A stretch of DNA of 64,000 nucleotides from Psychrobacter sp. BI730 (GTDB lineage: Bacteria > Pseudomonadota > Gammaproteobacteria > Pseudomonadales > Moraxellaceae). This document shows positions 9,375 to 18,725 of this stretch, piece by piece. The notes beneath the pieces were generated by a model. It did not search any database. It had not been told where the DNA came from and was given only the letters and a program-made list of their open reading frames with translations. The position numbers were made by a program, and so were the translations under genes. The first letter of the stretch is position 1. Each line of letters begins with the position of its first letter. The DNA lies in the NCBI RefSeq assembly GCF_013414195.1, contig NZ_JAATTV010000003.1, positions 1 through 64,000 on the forward strand, in the 5' to 3' direction.

Positions 9375-10769
9375 CTACGGGGATGGGTGATACTCAGTTA
9401 AGGTGATAATATCGTAACACTTGTTTGAGTAAATGGGATGGTTCTGTGAGCGCAATTTTTTTAATAAACCAGTAAGTACTGGGATAAAGACTTGAGTGCT
9501 TAGATTCTGTAAAAAATAGTCACGGTTAAACGCTGACCTACTTGGCTCAGAAAGTACCTGTATCAAGGTAGATGGAAGCTGTTCTTTGTTAGTTGGAATA
9601 ATGACTCCATCTTCAATTAACGAGTTTAAAGCTGGTGTTTCAGTTGATATAACGGTCAACCCCATGGCTAGAGCATCGATAAGTTTTGCAGGTAGTTGAT
9701 ACTCGCTAATGATTGAGTCAGTATCTTGTAAGATGACACATACATCACCCATTGAAACAAACTCACTAATACTATGATAGGGTTGATTTGGTAAGAACTT
9801 GAAATTAACCCCTTTTATAGCTGTGAGCTTGTCTTGAAAGGCTTTATTAATAAAATCACCTATAATAAGGAATAAAAAGTTGTTTTCTTTTATTTGAGAC
9901 AGAGCTTGTGCAGTCTCAATTAAGCCTTTGTGCGGCTTAGGTGTACCAAAAAATAGTAATACTTTCTGCGTAGGTGGTACGTCATACTTCTTTCGCATTT
10001 CTAAAGTAAGCTGTTTTGAGGGTAGAAACTTATTAGCATCTCTAACATGAGGGATTACTATACCTGAATATCTAAATTGTAGCGCGGCATTGGATACGGT
10101 AATAGCGTCAAAGGTATTAGCCAAACTAACACTTTTATTAAGCCAGTAATCACTACGAATATTAGTTATATCTGTATTCTTTGGAAGAAAACCCTTGTCA
10201 AATTGACCAAATCCCAACTCCTCGTCATCAACATCCATAATTATGTGAGTATTCCAAATCAGTTGATATAGTCTACCTATGATTAAGTTTGGTAATCGCG
10301 GTTTTGACAAGTGTATGATATCGAAAGGATGTGATCGGACGAAATCAAAGGCTTTATAAATTAGTTCTGCAGTATCTTTTACTGTTATGAAACTGCAAAG
10401 AATATCTGAAAGCTGCATCGGCTCCCACAGTTGCTTTGGACGTTTGGGGTTAGATGAAATGACACATCCAATAATAGAGGTATTGTATCCACAATGCTGG
10501 TAGAGCTCAGCTAAAGTGAGTACTCTACCAGCAGCATTATGTGATAAATCCCAGCCACAGACGGCTATTTTTTTTCCTTTATTAAAGTTCTCAAGCTGAA
10601 GTTGTTTTTTAGCATCATTAAACATATCAGCTTGGAAGTCTGTTAGTGTGGCTTTATGTTTTAAGGTACCAGAAAACTGATAAATACATTGTTGCCAATC
10701 TTTTTTTCGATAGGCTTTTTCTGCCTGATACTTATAGTAATTAGCATTTATTTGATTGAGTAAAAACAA
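9375..10769 (-). CDS. GT-B fold glycosyltransferase (family 1/4-like)
   Basis: A 464-residue glycosyltransferase. The C-terminal half has the GT-B donor-binding features: LLFFGTPKPHKGLIETAQAL, FLIIGD, and the retaining-enzyme signature region EYQLPAKLIDALAMGLTVI. The N-terminal part includes IAVCGWDLSHNAAGRVLTLAELY, a typical start of the acceptor domain, preceded by about 65 helical residues of unknown role. The start is a TTG at 10767-10769; an AAGGTAG ribosome site lies about seven bases upstream on the minus strand, and the next in-frame Met is far inside. It is the first gene of a two-gene reverse operon with the GT2 enzyme. Both probably build or modify the same polysaccharide or glycoconjugate. 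Confidence 0.85.
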   Translation of the reverse strand: MFLLNQINANYYKYQAEKAYRKKDWQQCIYQFSGTLKHKATLTDFQADMFNDAKKQLQLENFNKGKKIAVCGWDLSHNAAGRVLTLAELYQHCGYNTSIIGCVISSNPKRPKQLWEPMQLSDILCSFITVKDTAELIYKAFDFVRSHPFDIIHLSKPRLPNLIIGRLYQLIWNTHIIMDVDDEELGFGQFDKGFLPKNTDITNIRSDYWLNKSVSLANTFDAITVSNAALQFRYSGIVIPHVRDANKFLPSKQLTLEMRKKYDVPPTQKVLLFFGTPKPHKGLIETAQALSQIKENNFLFLIIGDFINKAFQDKLTAIKGVNFKFLPNQPYHSISEFVSMGDVCVILQDTDSIISEYQLPAKLIDALAMGLTVISTETPALNSLIEDGVIIPTNKEQLPSTLIQVLSEPSRSAFNRDYFLQNLSTQVFIPVLTGLLKKLRSQNHPIYSNKCYDIITLTEYHPSP

Positions 10770-10923
10770 GCTATCTACCTTGGTTTTGTACTAAGTAATC
10801 ATTCCACACATTGGGTATTAGTATACTTTCATAGTGAGTAAGATCAATTTAAGAGATACTCTGAATACTATTAGCTGTAAATAGCCACATAGTATTCAGA
10901 AGTACGGTTATGGAGAACTAAGG

Positions 10924-12408
10924 TTAAGCTGTCCTCGCACCTTGTGCTGCTAACCATTCATTTATTTCTTGTATCTTAGTATCTAATAACTCTCTATCAC
11001 CGCGACTTTCAATGTTTAATCTGATAAGTGGCTCTGTGTTAGATGCCCGCAAATTAAAGCGCCACTCTCCAAAGTTCAGACTCAAGCCATCAAGCGTTGA
11101 TTTGACTGGATTGTGCACGCTAAAATTCTTTTCAATCGCGTTGATGATAGTTGGTGCATCGTGAGTGGTGAGGTGAAAGTTTAATTCGCCTGAGCTAGGG
11201 TATGCTTGGATATAGCCTGTGACCAATTCTGATAAGGTTTTACCAGTGATAGAGAGTAGCTCAATGGTCAATAACCAGGGAATCATGCCGCTATCGCAAT
11301 AGAAAAAATCACGGAAATAGTGATGGGCAGACATCTCACCACCGTATATAGCACCAGAGTCACGCATGACTTGCTTAATGAATGAGTGTCCAGACTTACT
11401 GATGACGGTCTTGCCACCATGGTCGTTAATAACGGCTTCGGTGTTATAAATTACTCGTGGATCATAGACGATAGATTCGTTAGGGTACTTATTTAAAAAG
11501 GCTTGCGCGAGCATACCGACCACATAGCTTCCATCAATAAATTCGCCTTTTTCATTGAATAAAAAGCAACGGTCAAAATCCCCATCGAAGGCAATACCAA
11601 GATCGGCATTATGTTCTAAAACAGCTTGCTGGGTAGCCACTCTATTGGCTTCAATCATAGGATTGGGAATGCCGTTAGGGAAGCTGCCATCAGGGGCATG
11701 ATGTAACTTAATGACTTCAACATGTGTATTAGCTTGTGCTAGCTTCTCAATTAATAAATCAACCACTGGCCCGGCGCTGCCATTGCCTGAATTAATGACC
11801 AGCTTGAGTGGCTTTAGTTTATCAGTATCGATAAAGGTCATGACATGATCGACATAAGTACTTTTATCGGTCAGTAATTGTAGTTTTCCTGATGGATTGT
11901 CAGTCGTGAATTTGCCAGACTCAGCAAGCGCCTGAATTTCTGCCAGACCATCATCGGCACTGATTGGTTTTGAATGCTCTTTGACCAATTTTAAGCCATT
12001 ATAGTTGATAGGATTATGACTGGCAGTGACTTCAATACCGCCTAATGCCTGATAATGACTGGTGGCAAAATACACCTCTTCAGTACCACTCATGCCCAGA
12101 TCGATTACATCGATGCCTGCATCCATCATACCTGCGATCGCTGCTTGCTTTAGTTGTTCACTCGAGTGACGAATGTCGCTACCGATAACGATAGCAGGTC
12201 GTAGCGACGTTGTATCATCGGGCTGAGTGCTAGCGGCATGATAACGTTGATACAAAATCTGAGCAAAAGCACGCCCAATACGGTAAGCAATTTCTTCATC
12301 CAAATTAACGCCAAGCTCACCACGAATATCATAAGCTTTGAATGAGCTGATCGTAATAGGATTAAATTCAGTTTTTGGCTGATAGATAATGGTCGTAGAA
12401 GTAGACAT
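10924..12408 (-). CDS. phosphomannomutase/phosphoglucomutase
   Basis: About 494 residues, an alpha-D-phosphohexomutase that moves phosphate between C6 and C1 of mannose or glucose, supplying glucose-1-phosphate for GalU and mannose-1-phosphate for GDP-sugars. The four domain signatures are present: TASHNP with catalytic Ser130, the metal loop DGDFDR, the sugar-binding GEMSAHH, and the phosphate-binding RASNTEP near the C-terminus. GEMSAHHYFRDF is typical of the PMM/PGM (AlgC/ManB) group. I chose the ATG at 12408, which has AAGGA upstream and gives the normal family start (YDIRG near residue 26); a longer frame adds 18 unlikely residues. It marks the end of the polysaccharide region. Confidence 0.93.
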   Translation of the reverse strand: MSTSTTIIYQPKTEFNPITISSFKAYDIRGELGVNLDEEIAYRIGRAFAQILYQRYHAASTQPDDTTSLRPAIVIGSDIRHSSEQLKQAAIAGMMDAGIDVIDLGMSGTEEVYFATSHYQALGGIEVTASHNPINYNGLKLVKEHSKPISADDGLAEIQALAESGKFTTDNPSGKLQLLTDKSTYVDHVMTFIDTDKLKPLKLVINSGNGSAGPVVDLLIEKLAQANTHVEVIKLHHAPDGSFPNGIPNPMIEANRVATQQAVLEHNADLGIAFDGDFDRCFLFNEKGEFIDGSYVVGMLAQAFLNKYPNESIVYDPRVIYNTEAVINDHGGKTVISKSGHSFIKQVMRDSGAIYGGEMSAHHYFRDFFYCDSGMIPWLLTIELLSITGKTLSELVTGYIQAYPSSGELNFHLTTHDAPTIINAIEKNFSVHNPVKSTLDGLSLNFGEWRFNLRASNTEPLIRLNIESRGDRELLDTKIQEINEWLAAQGARTA

Positions 12409-12642
12409 AATAAGAAAATTCCTTGCGCGTGAGCAATGGTAAAATAATAAGGTAGATGGCACAATTATAAGCTAATAAGTGTTCAATGCTACACTATCGT
12501 CAACTTATTACAAAAGAGTGAAAGCGTTAACCTGGCGTGAAATGCCATGTATACAGCTGCATTTGATTGCTTTATCCCCTTTGTACATTGAATAAGCCAC
12601 AATTATTACATTAAGCAATAAGCAAAAATAAGAGCCTCCCTT

Positions 12643-13509
12643 ATGAATACTCCTGATAATAAAATCACAGTGCCTGCACCAGTACAAGGAACACCAGAAG
12701 CCACAGGACAGCTTGATGATCTTTTAGCATTGATGGCACGGCTGCGAGTTGATTGTCCATGGGATAAAAAGCAAAGCAATCATAGCCTGATTCCTTATGC
12801 CATCGAAGAAGCTTATGAGCTAGGCGAAGCGGTACAAACCGATGATGATGAAGATATCAAAGGCGAGCTAGGCGATGTGCTACTGCAAGTTGTGTTTCAT
12901 TGTCAGATGTATGCTGAGCAAGGGCGCTTTGACATGAGTGACGTCATTACTACTCTACAAGAGAAGCTGATTCGTCGTCATCCTCATGTGTTTGAAGCAG
13001 AAACGCTCAAAGACGATGCGGCAGTAAAAGTACGCTGGGATGAGATTAAGCTTGAGGAGCAGCAGGCACGCGAAGCACGTGGTAAATCAAAGCGTCGCTT
13101 AGATCAAGTCAAAGCGGGTAGCGCATTGATGCAGGCGCAGGATGTACAAAAGCAAGCATCAAAATTGGGTTTTGATTGGGAAGGTATTGCAGGTGCCGTA
13201 GATAAGCTAGACGAAGAGATTGCTGAGCTAAAACATGAGCTGACAGATAAGTCTACAGCTGAGGTCAAAGCTAACATCAGAGAGGTCGAAAAGGAATTAG
13301 GCGACTGTATGTTTGCACTGGTCAATGTTGCACGCAAATTAAATTTGGATGCAGAGACAGCAACCTTAACCTGCGTGCACAAGTTTAAATCTCGCTTTGG
13401 CTACATTGAAACTCAATTGGCTGCTGCTGGCAAGCGTATCGAAGACAGCGATATAACAGAAATGGATGCACTGTGGGAAGCGGCGAAACAACATGAACGC
13501 TCATCGTAA
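12643..13509 (+). CDS. mazG: nucleoside triphosphate pyrophosphohydrolase MazG
   Basis: A 288-residue house-cleaning enzyme that hydrolyses (d)NTPs to NMP and pyrophosphate; E. coli MazG also modulates ppGpp. The first MazG domain shows LRVDCPWDKKQSNHSLIPYAIEEAYELGEAV with the EExxE metal ligands and GELGDVLLQVVFH; the second domain carries EEIAELKHEL and EKELGDCMFALVNVARKL. Both domains look intact. The gene is slightly longer than E. coli MazG (263) because of an N-terminal extension. The last 17 bases overlap the preferred comEA start, implying translational coupling. Confidence 0.95.
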   Translation: MNTPDNKITVPAPVQGTPEATGQLDDLLALMARLRVDCPWDKKQSNHSLIPYAIEEAYELGEAVQTDDDEDIKGELGDVLLQVVFHCQMYAEQGRFDMSDVITTLQEKLIRRHPHVFEAETLKDDAAVKVRWDEIKLEEQQAREARGKSKRRLDQVKAGSALMQAQDVQKQASKLGFDWEGIAGAVDKLDEEIAELKHELTDKSTAEVKANIREVEKELGDCMFALVNVARKLNLDAETATLTCVHKFKSRFGYIETQLAAAGKRIEDSDITEMDALWEAAKQHERSS

Positions 13510-13867
13510 ATTTTCATTTGCCAGTTTACTGACGACCACCGCTTTTAGTCTCCTATTGTCTGTGGTCGCACTCAGTAATGCGAATGCAGATCCTTGTTTT
13601 GACGACCCTAAACGTGCCTATGAGTATTTAATCGCAAAAGAAAAAGCTATCACACAAGCGCGTGAGCAGAAAGTTATCAATATCAATCGAGCTAATGAAG
13701 GTGAGCTGGTTTCGTTGGATGGTATCGGTAGCAGTAAAGCGCAGGCGATAATTTTATATCGTGATATGTTTGGCGATTTTAAGACAGTGGACGAGTTAGC
13801 AAAAGTGAAAGGTATCGGTGCAAAAACAGTCGAGAAAAACCAAAGACGTTTAAGCGTGCGCGATTAA
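13493..13867 (+). CDS. comEA: ComEA-family helix-hairpin-helix DNA-binding protein
   Basis: About 124 residues from the ATG at 13493. A signal peptide (KFSFASLLTTTAFSLLLSVV...ANA) precedes a helix-hairpin-helix domain: ININRANEGELVSLDGIGSSKAQAIILYRDMFGDFKTVDELAKVKGIGAKTVEK, shown here only as pieces of the well-known ComEA pattern with two GIG turns. ComEA proteins bind incoming double-stranded DNA in the periplasm during natural transformation. A longer frame from 13466 would put residues before the signal peptide and is less likely. The gene overlaps the end of mazG. The presence of a ComEA homologue is relevant to the gene-exchange signature of the restriction island further along. Confidence 0.85.
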   Translation: MNAHRKFSFASLLTTTAFSLLLSVVALSNANADPCFDDPKRAYEYLIAKEKAITQAREQKVININRANEGELVSLDGIGSSKAQAIILYRDMFGDFKTVDELAKVKGIGAKTVEKNQRRLSVRD

Positions 13868-14033
13868 TGACAGTGTTTTGCATTAATTAACCCCAATATT
13901 GACAAAATAGCATGTAAGTAAATGTCATAACACCCCCAGTAGGTCCAAAATTTGTTAAACTAGCGGGTACATCCGCCTGATAAACGCTGTGTTATTCAGG
14001 GGTAGTTAAAGAATACCGGCGAGGAGTAGATGC

Positions 14034-16262
14034 ATGGCCGAGCGTGCCGCCAAGCAGTTAGAACTGAATAAATCTGAATTACCCAATTCCATTACTGAAG
14101 TGATTGCCACATTGACTCGTGCTGGGTTTGATGCGTATATCGTCGGTGGTGGGGTGCGCGATACTTTATTAGGTCTGCGCCCGAAAGACTTTGATGCCGT
14201 CACTGATGCCAAGCCACATGAGATTAAAGATGTCTTTGGTAAGCGCTGCCGCATTATCGGTCGCCGCTTCCAGTTAGCGCATGTGTATTCAGGTCGCGAG
14301 TTGATTGAAGTTGCTACTTTCCGTGGTCCACCAACCAATGACGCTAATACCAATCAAGATGGTATGATTCTGCGCGACAATGTTTGGGGCGATATCCAAC
14401 AAGATTTCTCCCGTCGCGATTTCTCTATCAATGCGCTTTATTATCAACCGCTCAAAGGCATCGTTCATGATTTCTGCGGCGCGCTTGATGATATTGACAA
14501 TAGAATCATTCGTCTATTGGGCAATGCGCCAGTACGTATCGAAGAAGATCCTGTGCGCTTGCTCCGTGCCTTACGTTTCAAAGCCAAGTTAGGTTTTGAG
14601 TTTGATGAAGCGTTGTCCGCGCAATTCAATGACGGGAACTGGGCGCTGCTTGAGCAAATATCACCGCATCGTCTCTATGATGAAACGCAAAAGATGTTTA
14701 CCGGTGGCTATCTAGTACCCCTATTGCCATTATTATTTGAATCAGGTGCGATTGATAGTCTCATTATCTATCCACCGTCTGAGCCAAGTGCTTTAGTCAA
14801 TCAGGTAGCTATCAATACTGATAAGCGTATTGCAGCGGGCAAGAGTATCAACCCTGCGTTCTTCTATGCTGCCTTACTGTGGGAAAATTACCTACATCAA
14901 TTGGCAAAAGCTAAGAAGCGCAATATGCCGTTTGCCGAAGCGCAAATGCATGCTGCTGGTAAAGTCATTGACCGTCAGCGTATCAAAACCGCTATTCCGA
15001 AATTTGCTGAGCAATTTATCCGTGATATCTGGATATTGCAGCCAAAACTTGCAGCCCCGCGTAGCAAACAGATCGTTCAGCTATCTGAGCATCCGCGTTT
15101 CCGTGCGGGCTTTGACTTTTTGTTATTGCGTGAACAATGTGGCGATGCTGAGCATCCGCTATCAGAGTCAACCAACGATATGGGTGACTGGTGGCAGACG
15201 TATCAAACCTTGTCTGAACAAGAGCAGCAGCAAGCGATTGATGAGTTTGACGAAAATATTCGCCGAGGTGCTTATAAAAAAGGGCAACGTGGTCGCGGAC
15301 GTAATCGTCAAGAATCAAAAACACAGACTACTGATAATGCAGCACCCAATCAGAACAGTACAAAGCAAAATAAAGCCGATGACCGTGCTGAAAAAGGTAG
15401 AAATGAGCAATCAATGGTAAATGATTCGTCAAATATTCCAGCTCGCCGCCGCCGCGCTGCAAGTCAATCTAAAGCTGGTTGCACTGACAGTGGTAGACAT
15501 AACGTGCAGCAAGTAGAGCAAGACAATAATGAGCTTGCTCAGCTACAGCAGTTGTCTCTTGCTAATAACAAACAATCAGCAAGTCAACAGGCAAAGCCTA
15601 AGCCATTATTTGTTATCGAGCACGAGAACGTAGTGCCACCATTGCAGAAGCAGCTGTCAGCTGATGATACGTCGAAGCGCAGCAAAGCACCTGTACGAAA
15701 GCCAGCATCAACCAATCAAGATGCATTAAAGCAAGCGGTTAAGTCTGAACGCTCAAATAATGTTCAGCCGTCTAATACTAATAAGCCAGAAGCTCAAGCG
15801 TCAGCTAGTCAGGCTAGACCAGCTCGCTCGATCGCAAGATCACCTGCGTTAGTTAGTATGAATAACGAGCCGATCCCGCATAAGCGTCGCCGTCGTCAAC
15901 CTACTGTAGATAATACGAGCAATACCGAGGTACAAGGCAATAGCGATGCGAGGGATAGTAAAGGCAAAGCACAGCCAGCAGCGAAGTATGCGAAAAAAGC
16001 GCCTAAACCTGCAGTTGAATCAACTGCTAAAAGCGATACTAAAAGTGTAAAGGAAGTAGCTAGCAAGGCAGTAGGTAGCAAAGACGCGACAAAAACTGCT
16101 GCACCTGCGAGAGCCAAAAAATCGGTGAAAGCAACTACTGCAAAGGCTGCTAAAGCGAAGCAAGATACGAATGATCAGATGCCTGCTGTGAAAGTAACTG
16201 ATAGTAAAGGCCCTGTACCATCGAAGCGCCGCCGCCGTCAGCCTAGTACTGAAAGCGCATAA
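14034..16262 (+). CDS. pcnB: poly(A) polymerase with long basic disordered tail
   Basis: Adds 3' poly(A) tails to RNA and so promotes decay. The nucleotidyltransferase head has IVGGGVRDTLLG (36-47) and the catalytic KDFDAV (Asp52, Asp54); FSRRDFSINALYY and EEDPVRLLRALRFKAKLGF follow, as in bacterial PcnB. The recognisable enzyme ends near residue 415. The remaining 320 residues are polar, Lys/Ala/Ser-rich and apparently disordered, with three arginine clusters: PARRRRA, HKRRRRQP and SKRRRRQP at the very C-terminus. E. coli PcnB is 465 residues, so this is far longer. A GAGGAG ribosome site supports the ATG. folK starts one base after the stop codon. Confidence 0.93.
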   Translation: MAERAAKQLELNKSELPNSITEVIATLTRAGFDAYIVGGGVRDTLLGLRPKDFDAVTDAKPHEIKDVFGKRCRIIGRRFQLAHVYSGRELIEVATFRGPPTNDANTNQDGMILRDNVWGDIQQDFSRRDFSINALYYQPLKGIVHDFCGALDDIDNRIIRLLGNAPVRIEEDPVRLLRALRFKAKLGFEFDEALSAQFNDGNWALLEQISPHRLYDETQKMFTGGYLVPLLPLLFESGAIDSLIIYPPSEPSALVNQVAINTDKRIAAGKSINPAFFYAALLWENYLHQLAKAKKRNMPFAEAQMHAAGKVIDRQRIKTAIPKFAEQFIRDIWILQPKLAAPRSKQIVQLSEHPRFRAGFDFLLLREQCGDAEHPLSESTNDMGDWWQTYQTLSEQEQQQAIDEFDENIRRGAYKKGQRGRGRNRQESKTQTTDNAAPNQNSTKQNKADDRAEKGRNEQSMVNDSSNIPARRRRAASQSKAGCTDSGRHNVQQVEQDNNELAQLQQLSLANNKQSASQQAKPKPLFVIEHENVVPPLQKQLSADDTSKRSKAPVRKPASTNQDALKQAVKSERSNNVQPSNTNKPEAQASASQARPARSIARSPALVSMNNEPIPHKRRRRQPTVDNTSNTEVQGNSDARDSKGKAQPAAKYAKKAPKPAVESTAKSDTKSVKEVASKAVGSKDATKTAAPARAKKSVKATTAKAAKAKQDTNDQMPAVKVTDSKGPVPSKRRRRQPSTESA

Positions 16263-16263
16263 T

Positions 16264-16785
16264 ATGGATAACAGTACAGATAATAGTAACTGGGTTACCT
16301 GTTATGTGGGTTTGGGTAGCAACCTCGCTAATGAGCTGGGTTCGCCTGCTGATCATTTGCAGCAGGCGCTTGCAGTAATGCGAGCACATGAGCAGGTACG
16401 TAAAGTAAGTGTCTCTTCTTTTTACGCTTCAGCACCGATGGGTCCGCAAGATCAGCCAGATTTTGTTAATGCAGTAGCTGGTTTTGAGACAACGTTTGCC
16501 CCTTATGAGCTGCTTGCTTTTTGTCAGCATTTAGAAAGCATGGCTAAGCGGGCACGTTTGCGCCGTTGGGGCGAACGTAGTCTAGATGTTGATATTTTGC
16601 TATACGGTGAGATACAGATTACCGATCCAACACTGACAATACCGCACGCTGGTTTAAGTGAGCGCAATTTTGTCTTAATACCACTGCGAGAGATGTCACC
16701 ACACTTAACCATCGCAGGTAAGTTGATAGGTGACTATTCACAAAGTCGCGATTGGACAGGTTTAACATTACTATCAAGCGATTGA
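16264..16785 (+). CDS. folK: 2-amino-4-hydroxy-6-hydroxymethyldihydropteridine pyrophosphokinase
   Basis: A 173-residue folate-pathway enzyme that transfers pyrophosphate from ATP to the hydroxymethyl-dihydropterin. VGLGSNLANE at the start and the PROSITE-like RWGERSLDVDILLYG are diagnostic, followed by the conserved IPHAGLSERNFVLIPL. It begins immediately after pcnB with no ribosome site of its own visible, so translation is probably coupled. The order pcnB-folk-panB-panC is the standard gammaproteobacterial arrangement. Confidence 0.95.
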   Translation: MDNSTDNSNWVTCYVGLGSNLANELGSPADHLQQALAVMRAHEQVRKVSVSSFYASAPMGPQDQPDFVNAVAGFETTFAPYELLAFCQHLESMAKRARLRRWGERSLDVDILLYGEIQITDPTLTIPHAGLSERNFVLIPLREMSPHLTIAGKLIGDYSQSRDWTGLTLLSSD

Positions 16786-16904
16786 TTATAAGTAAATGAT
16801 GCTAAGTGATAGATGATTGGGAGATTGGTCTGAGACCTCTCGATCACAGCTAGAATAGTAGCAATATTGATAATCAAAGGCATTGCAGATTAATTGAGGG
16901 TCAT

Positions 16905-17705
16905 ATGACAACATTATCTACTCTAAATAAGTTTAAAAAAGACGGTACCAAGTTCACTTGCTTGACCTGTTATGACTCGATGTTTGCACGAATGATGGAA
17001 AAAGCCGAAATTGACACGATTCTAATTGGGGATAGCTTGGGCATGGTTGTACAAGGCCATGACTCGACACTACCTGTAACAGTCAATGATATGGCTTATC
17101 ACACTGCCAATATTGCCCGTAGTAATAAACACGCGTTGATATTGGCTGACCTGCCGTTTATGAGTTATGTGACATTGCCAGAAGCCGCTGCTAATAGCCG
17201 CGCGCTGATGCAAGCAGGGGCGCATGTGATAAAAATCGAAGGTGGTAGTGAGCTTTGTGAATTAGTAACGGCCTTGGCGCAAGCAGGTACACCAACTTGT
17301 GTGCATCTTGGTTTGACTCCACAATCAGTCAACGTGTTTGGTGGCTATAAAATTCAAGGTCGCGGTGATGAAGCGGCTGATAAACTGCTTGCCGATGCTA
17401 AGGCAGTCGTAGCCGCTGGCGCTGCACTGCTAGTGTTAGAATGTGTTCCAGCCGCGCTTGCAAAAGCCGTTACTGAAGCCGTTACCGTGCCAGTTATCGG
17501 TATTGGTGCTGGAGCCGATACTGATGGTCAGGTATTGGTTATGCATGACATGCTAGGTATGGCGCATGGCCGAGTGCCACGTTTTGTCCATGATTTTTTA
17601 ACAGATGAGCGTAATAGCGCACACAGTATCGAAGGTGCTTTTGCGCTCTATCAGCAGTCAGTACGCGAAGGTAGCTTCCCGACTGAGCAGCACCAATTTA
17701 GCTGA
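16905..17705 (+). CDS. panB: 3-methyl-2-oxobutanoate hydroxymethyltransferase
   Basis: A 266-residue enzyme of pantothenate biosynthesis that makes ketopantoate from 2-oxoisovalerate and methylene-tetrahydrofolate. Family motifs: LTCYDSMFARMMEKA, GDSLGMVVQGHDSTLPVT with metal-binding Asp residues, KIEGG, HLGLTPQSVN and IGIGAGADTDGQVLVMHDMLG. Length equals the family norm (E. coli 264). A GAGGG ribosome site precedes the ATG. panC follows after a short gap, so the two form one unit. Confidence 0.96.
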   Translation: MTTLSTLNKFKKDGTKFTCLTCYDSMFARMMEKAEIDTILIGDSLGMVVQGHDSTLPVTVNDMAYHTANIARSNKHALILADLPFMSYVTLPEAAANSRALMQAGAHVIKIEGGSELCELVTALAQAGTPTCVHLGLTPQSVNVFGGYKIQGRGDEAADKLLADAKAVVAAGAALLVLECVPAALAKAVTEAVTVPVIGIGAGADTDGQVLVMHDMLGMAHGRVPRFVHDFLTDERNSAHSIEGAFALYQQSVREGSFPTEQHQFS

Positions 17706-17771
17706 TTTTGAAGTTATTAAAGTTATTTACGCTATTGAACAACAGAACGTTTGAATAGAAGAAAAGTAATC

Positions 17772-18674
17772 ATGTCTCCAATTATTTATCATGATATCTC
17801 GTCACTACGTGAAGCGCTGCAGCCTTATCGTGGTCAGCAAAATGACAAACAAGGCCGTCAGCAGCGCATTGCGTTAGTACCAACGATGGGTAATCTGCAT
17901 GACGGTCATCTTGAGCTGGTAAGAATTGCCAAACAGCATGCAGATGTAGTGGTGGTCAGTATCTTCGTTAACCCCACTCAGTTTGGCGTTGGGGAAGATT
18001 TTGACAGCTATCCGCGTACACTAGATGCAGATGTGGCTAAGCTTGCGACAGTGAATGCAGATTACGTGTTTGCACCTAGCATTGATGCGATGTATCCAGT
18101 ATTACCACCACCTACTGCTGTATTAGCTGGGGCTATTGCCAATCAGTTATGTGGTCAATCACGTCCTGGACACTTTGATGGTGTCGGTATTGTGGTCGCT
18201 AAATTATTCAATATCGTACAACCAGATGTGGCAGTATTTGGACAAAAAGACTATCAGCAGCTTGCTATCATTAAGCAGTTGGTACGTGACTTGAGTTATC
18301 CTATTAATATCATTGGTGCGCCTATTGTTCGTGCTGATGATGGCTTAGCGCTATCATCGCGTAATCAATACTTAAGTGCAAATGAGCGTCAAGCTGCCCC
18401 TGTATTACATCAAGCATTGCAAGAATTAGCGCAGAGTTTGAAAAGTACGGCTCTTAGTCAGCAAGCATTTGATAAGCTATTAGTAGAGACGCGGACACGT
18501 ATTAGTGACGCAGGTTTTATTATTGATTATCTGGAAATCAAGACTGAGGAGTTAGGTTCTGTCGTAAGTGACTCTAAAACCTTTAATATAGAAAACAAAA
18601 ACATCGTTATTTTAGTCGCAGCATGGCTAGGAAAAGCGCGTTTGTTAGACAATCAGTTGGTAGTGGTAAATTAG
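17772..18674 (+). CDS. panC: pantoate--beta-alanine ligase
   Basis: Joins pantoate and beta-alanine with ATP to form pantothenate. About 300 residues. PTMGNLHDGHLELV contains the HxGH-like ATP site, FVNPTQFG and FGQKDYQQL are substrate segments, and SSRNQYLS is the KMSKS-like loop. I chose the ATG at 17772, which gives a normal N-terminus; an upstream in-frame TTG at 17751 would add seven residues and lacks support. panD is not nearby, so beta-alanine must come from elsewhere. Confidence 0.95.
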   Translation: MSPIIYHDISSLREALQPYRGQQNDKQGRQQRIALVPTMGNLHDGHLELVRIAKQHADVVVVSIFVNPTQFGVGEDFDSYPRTLDADVAKLATVNADYVFAPSIDAMYPVLPPPTAVLAGAIANQLCGQSRPGHFDGVGIVVAKLFNIVQPDVAVFGQKDYQQLAIIKQLVRDLSYPINIIGAPIVRADDGLALSSRNQYLSANERQAAPVLHQALQELAQSLKSTALSQQAFDKLLVETRTRISDAGFIIDYLEIKTEELGSVVSDSKTFNIENKNIVILVAAWLGKARLLDNQLVVVN

Positions 18675-18725
18675 CTTTTATGACATAGCAGTAGACTAGA
18701 TACAATAGACTTGGATGAGTAGATC

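Noticed and set aside
12409..12462. 18-residue N-terminal extension of the phosphomannomutase
   Set aside because: Not family-like, and AAGGA precedes the ATG at 12408.
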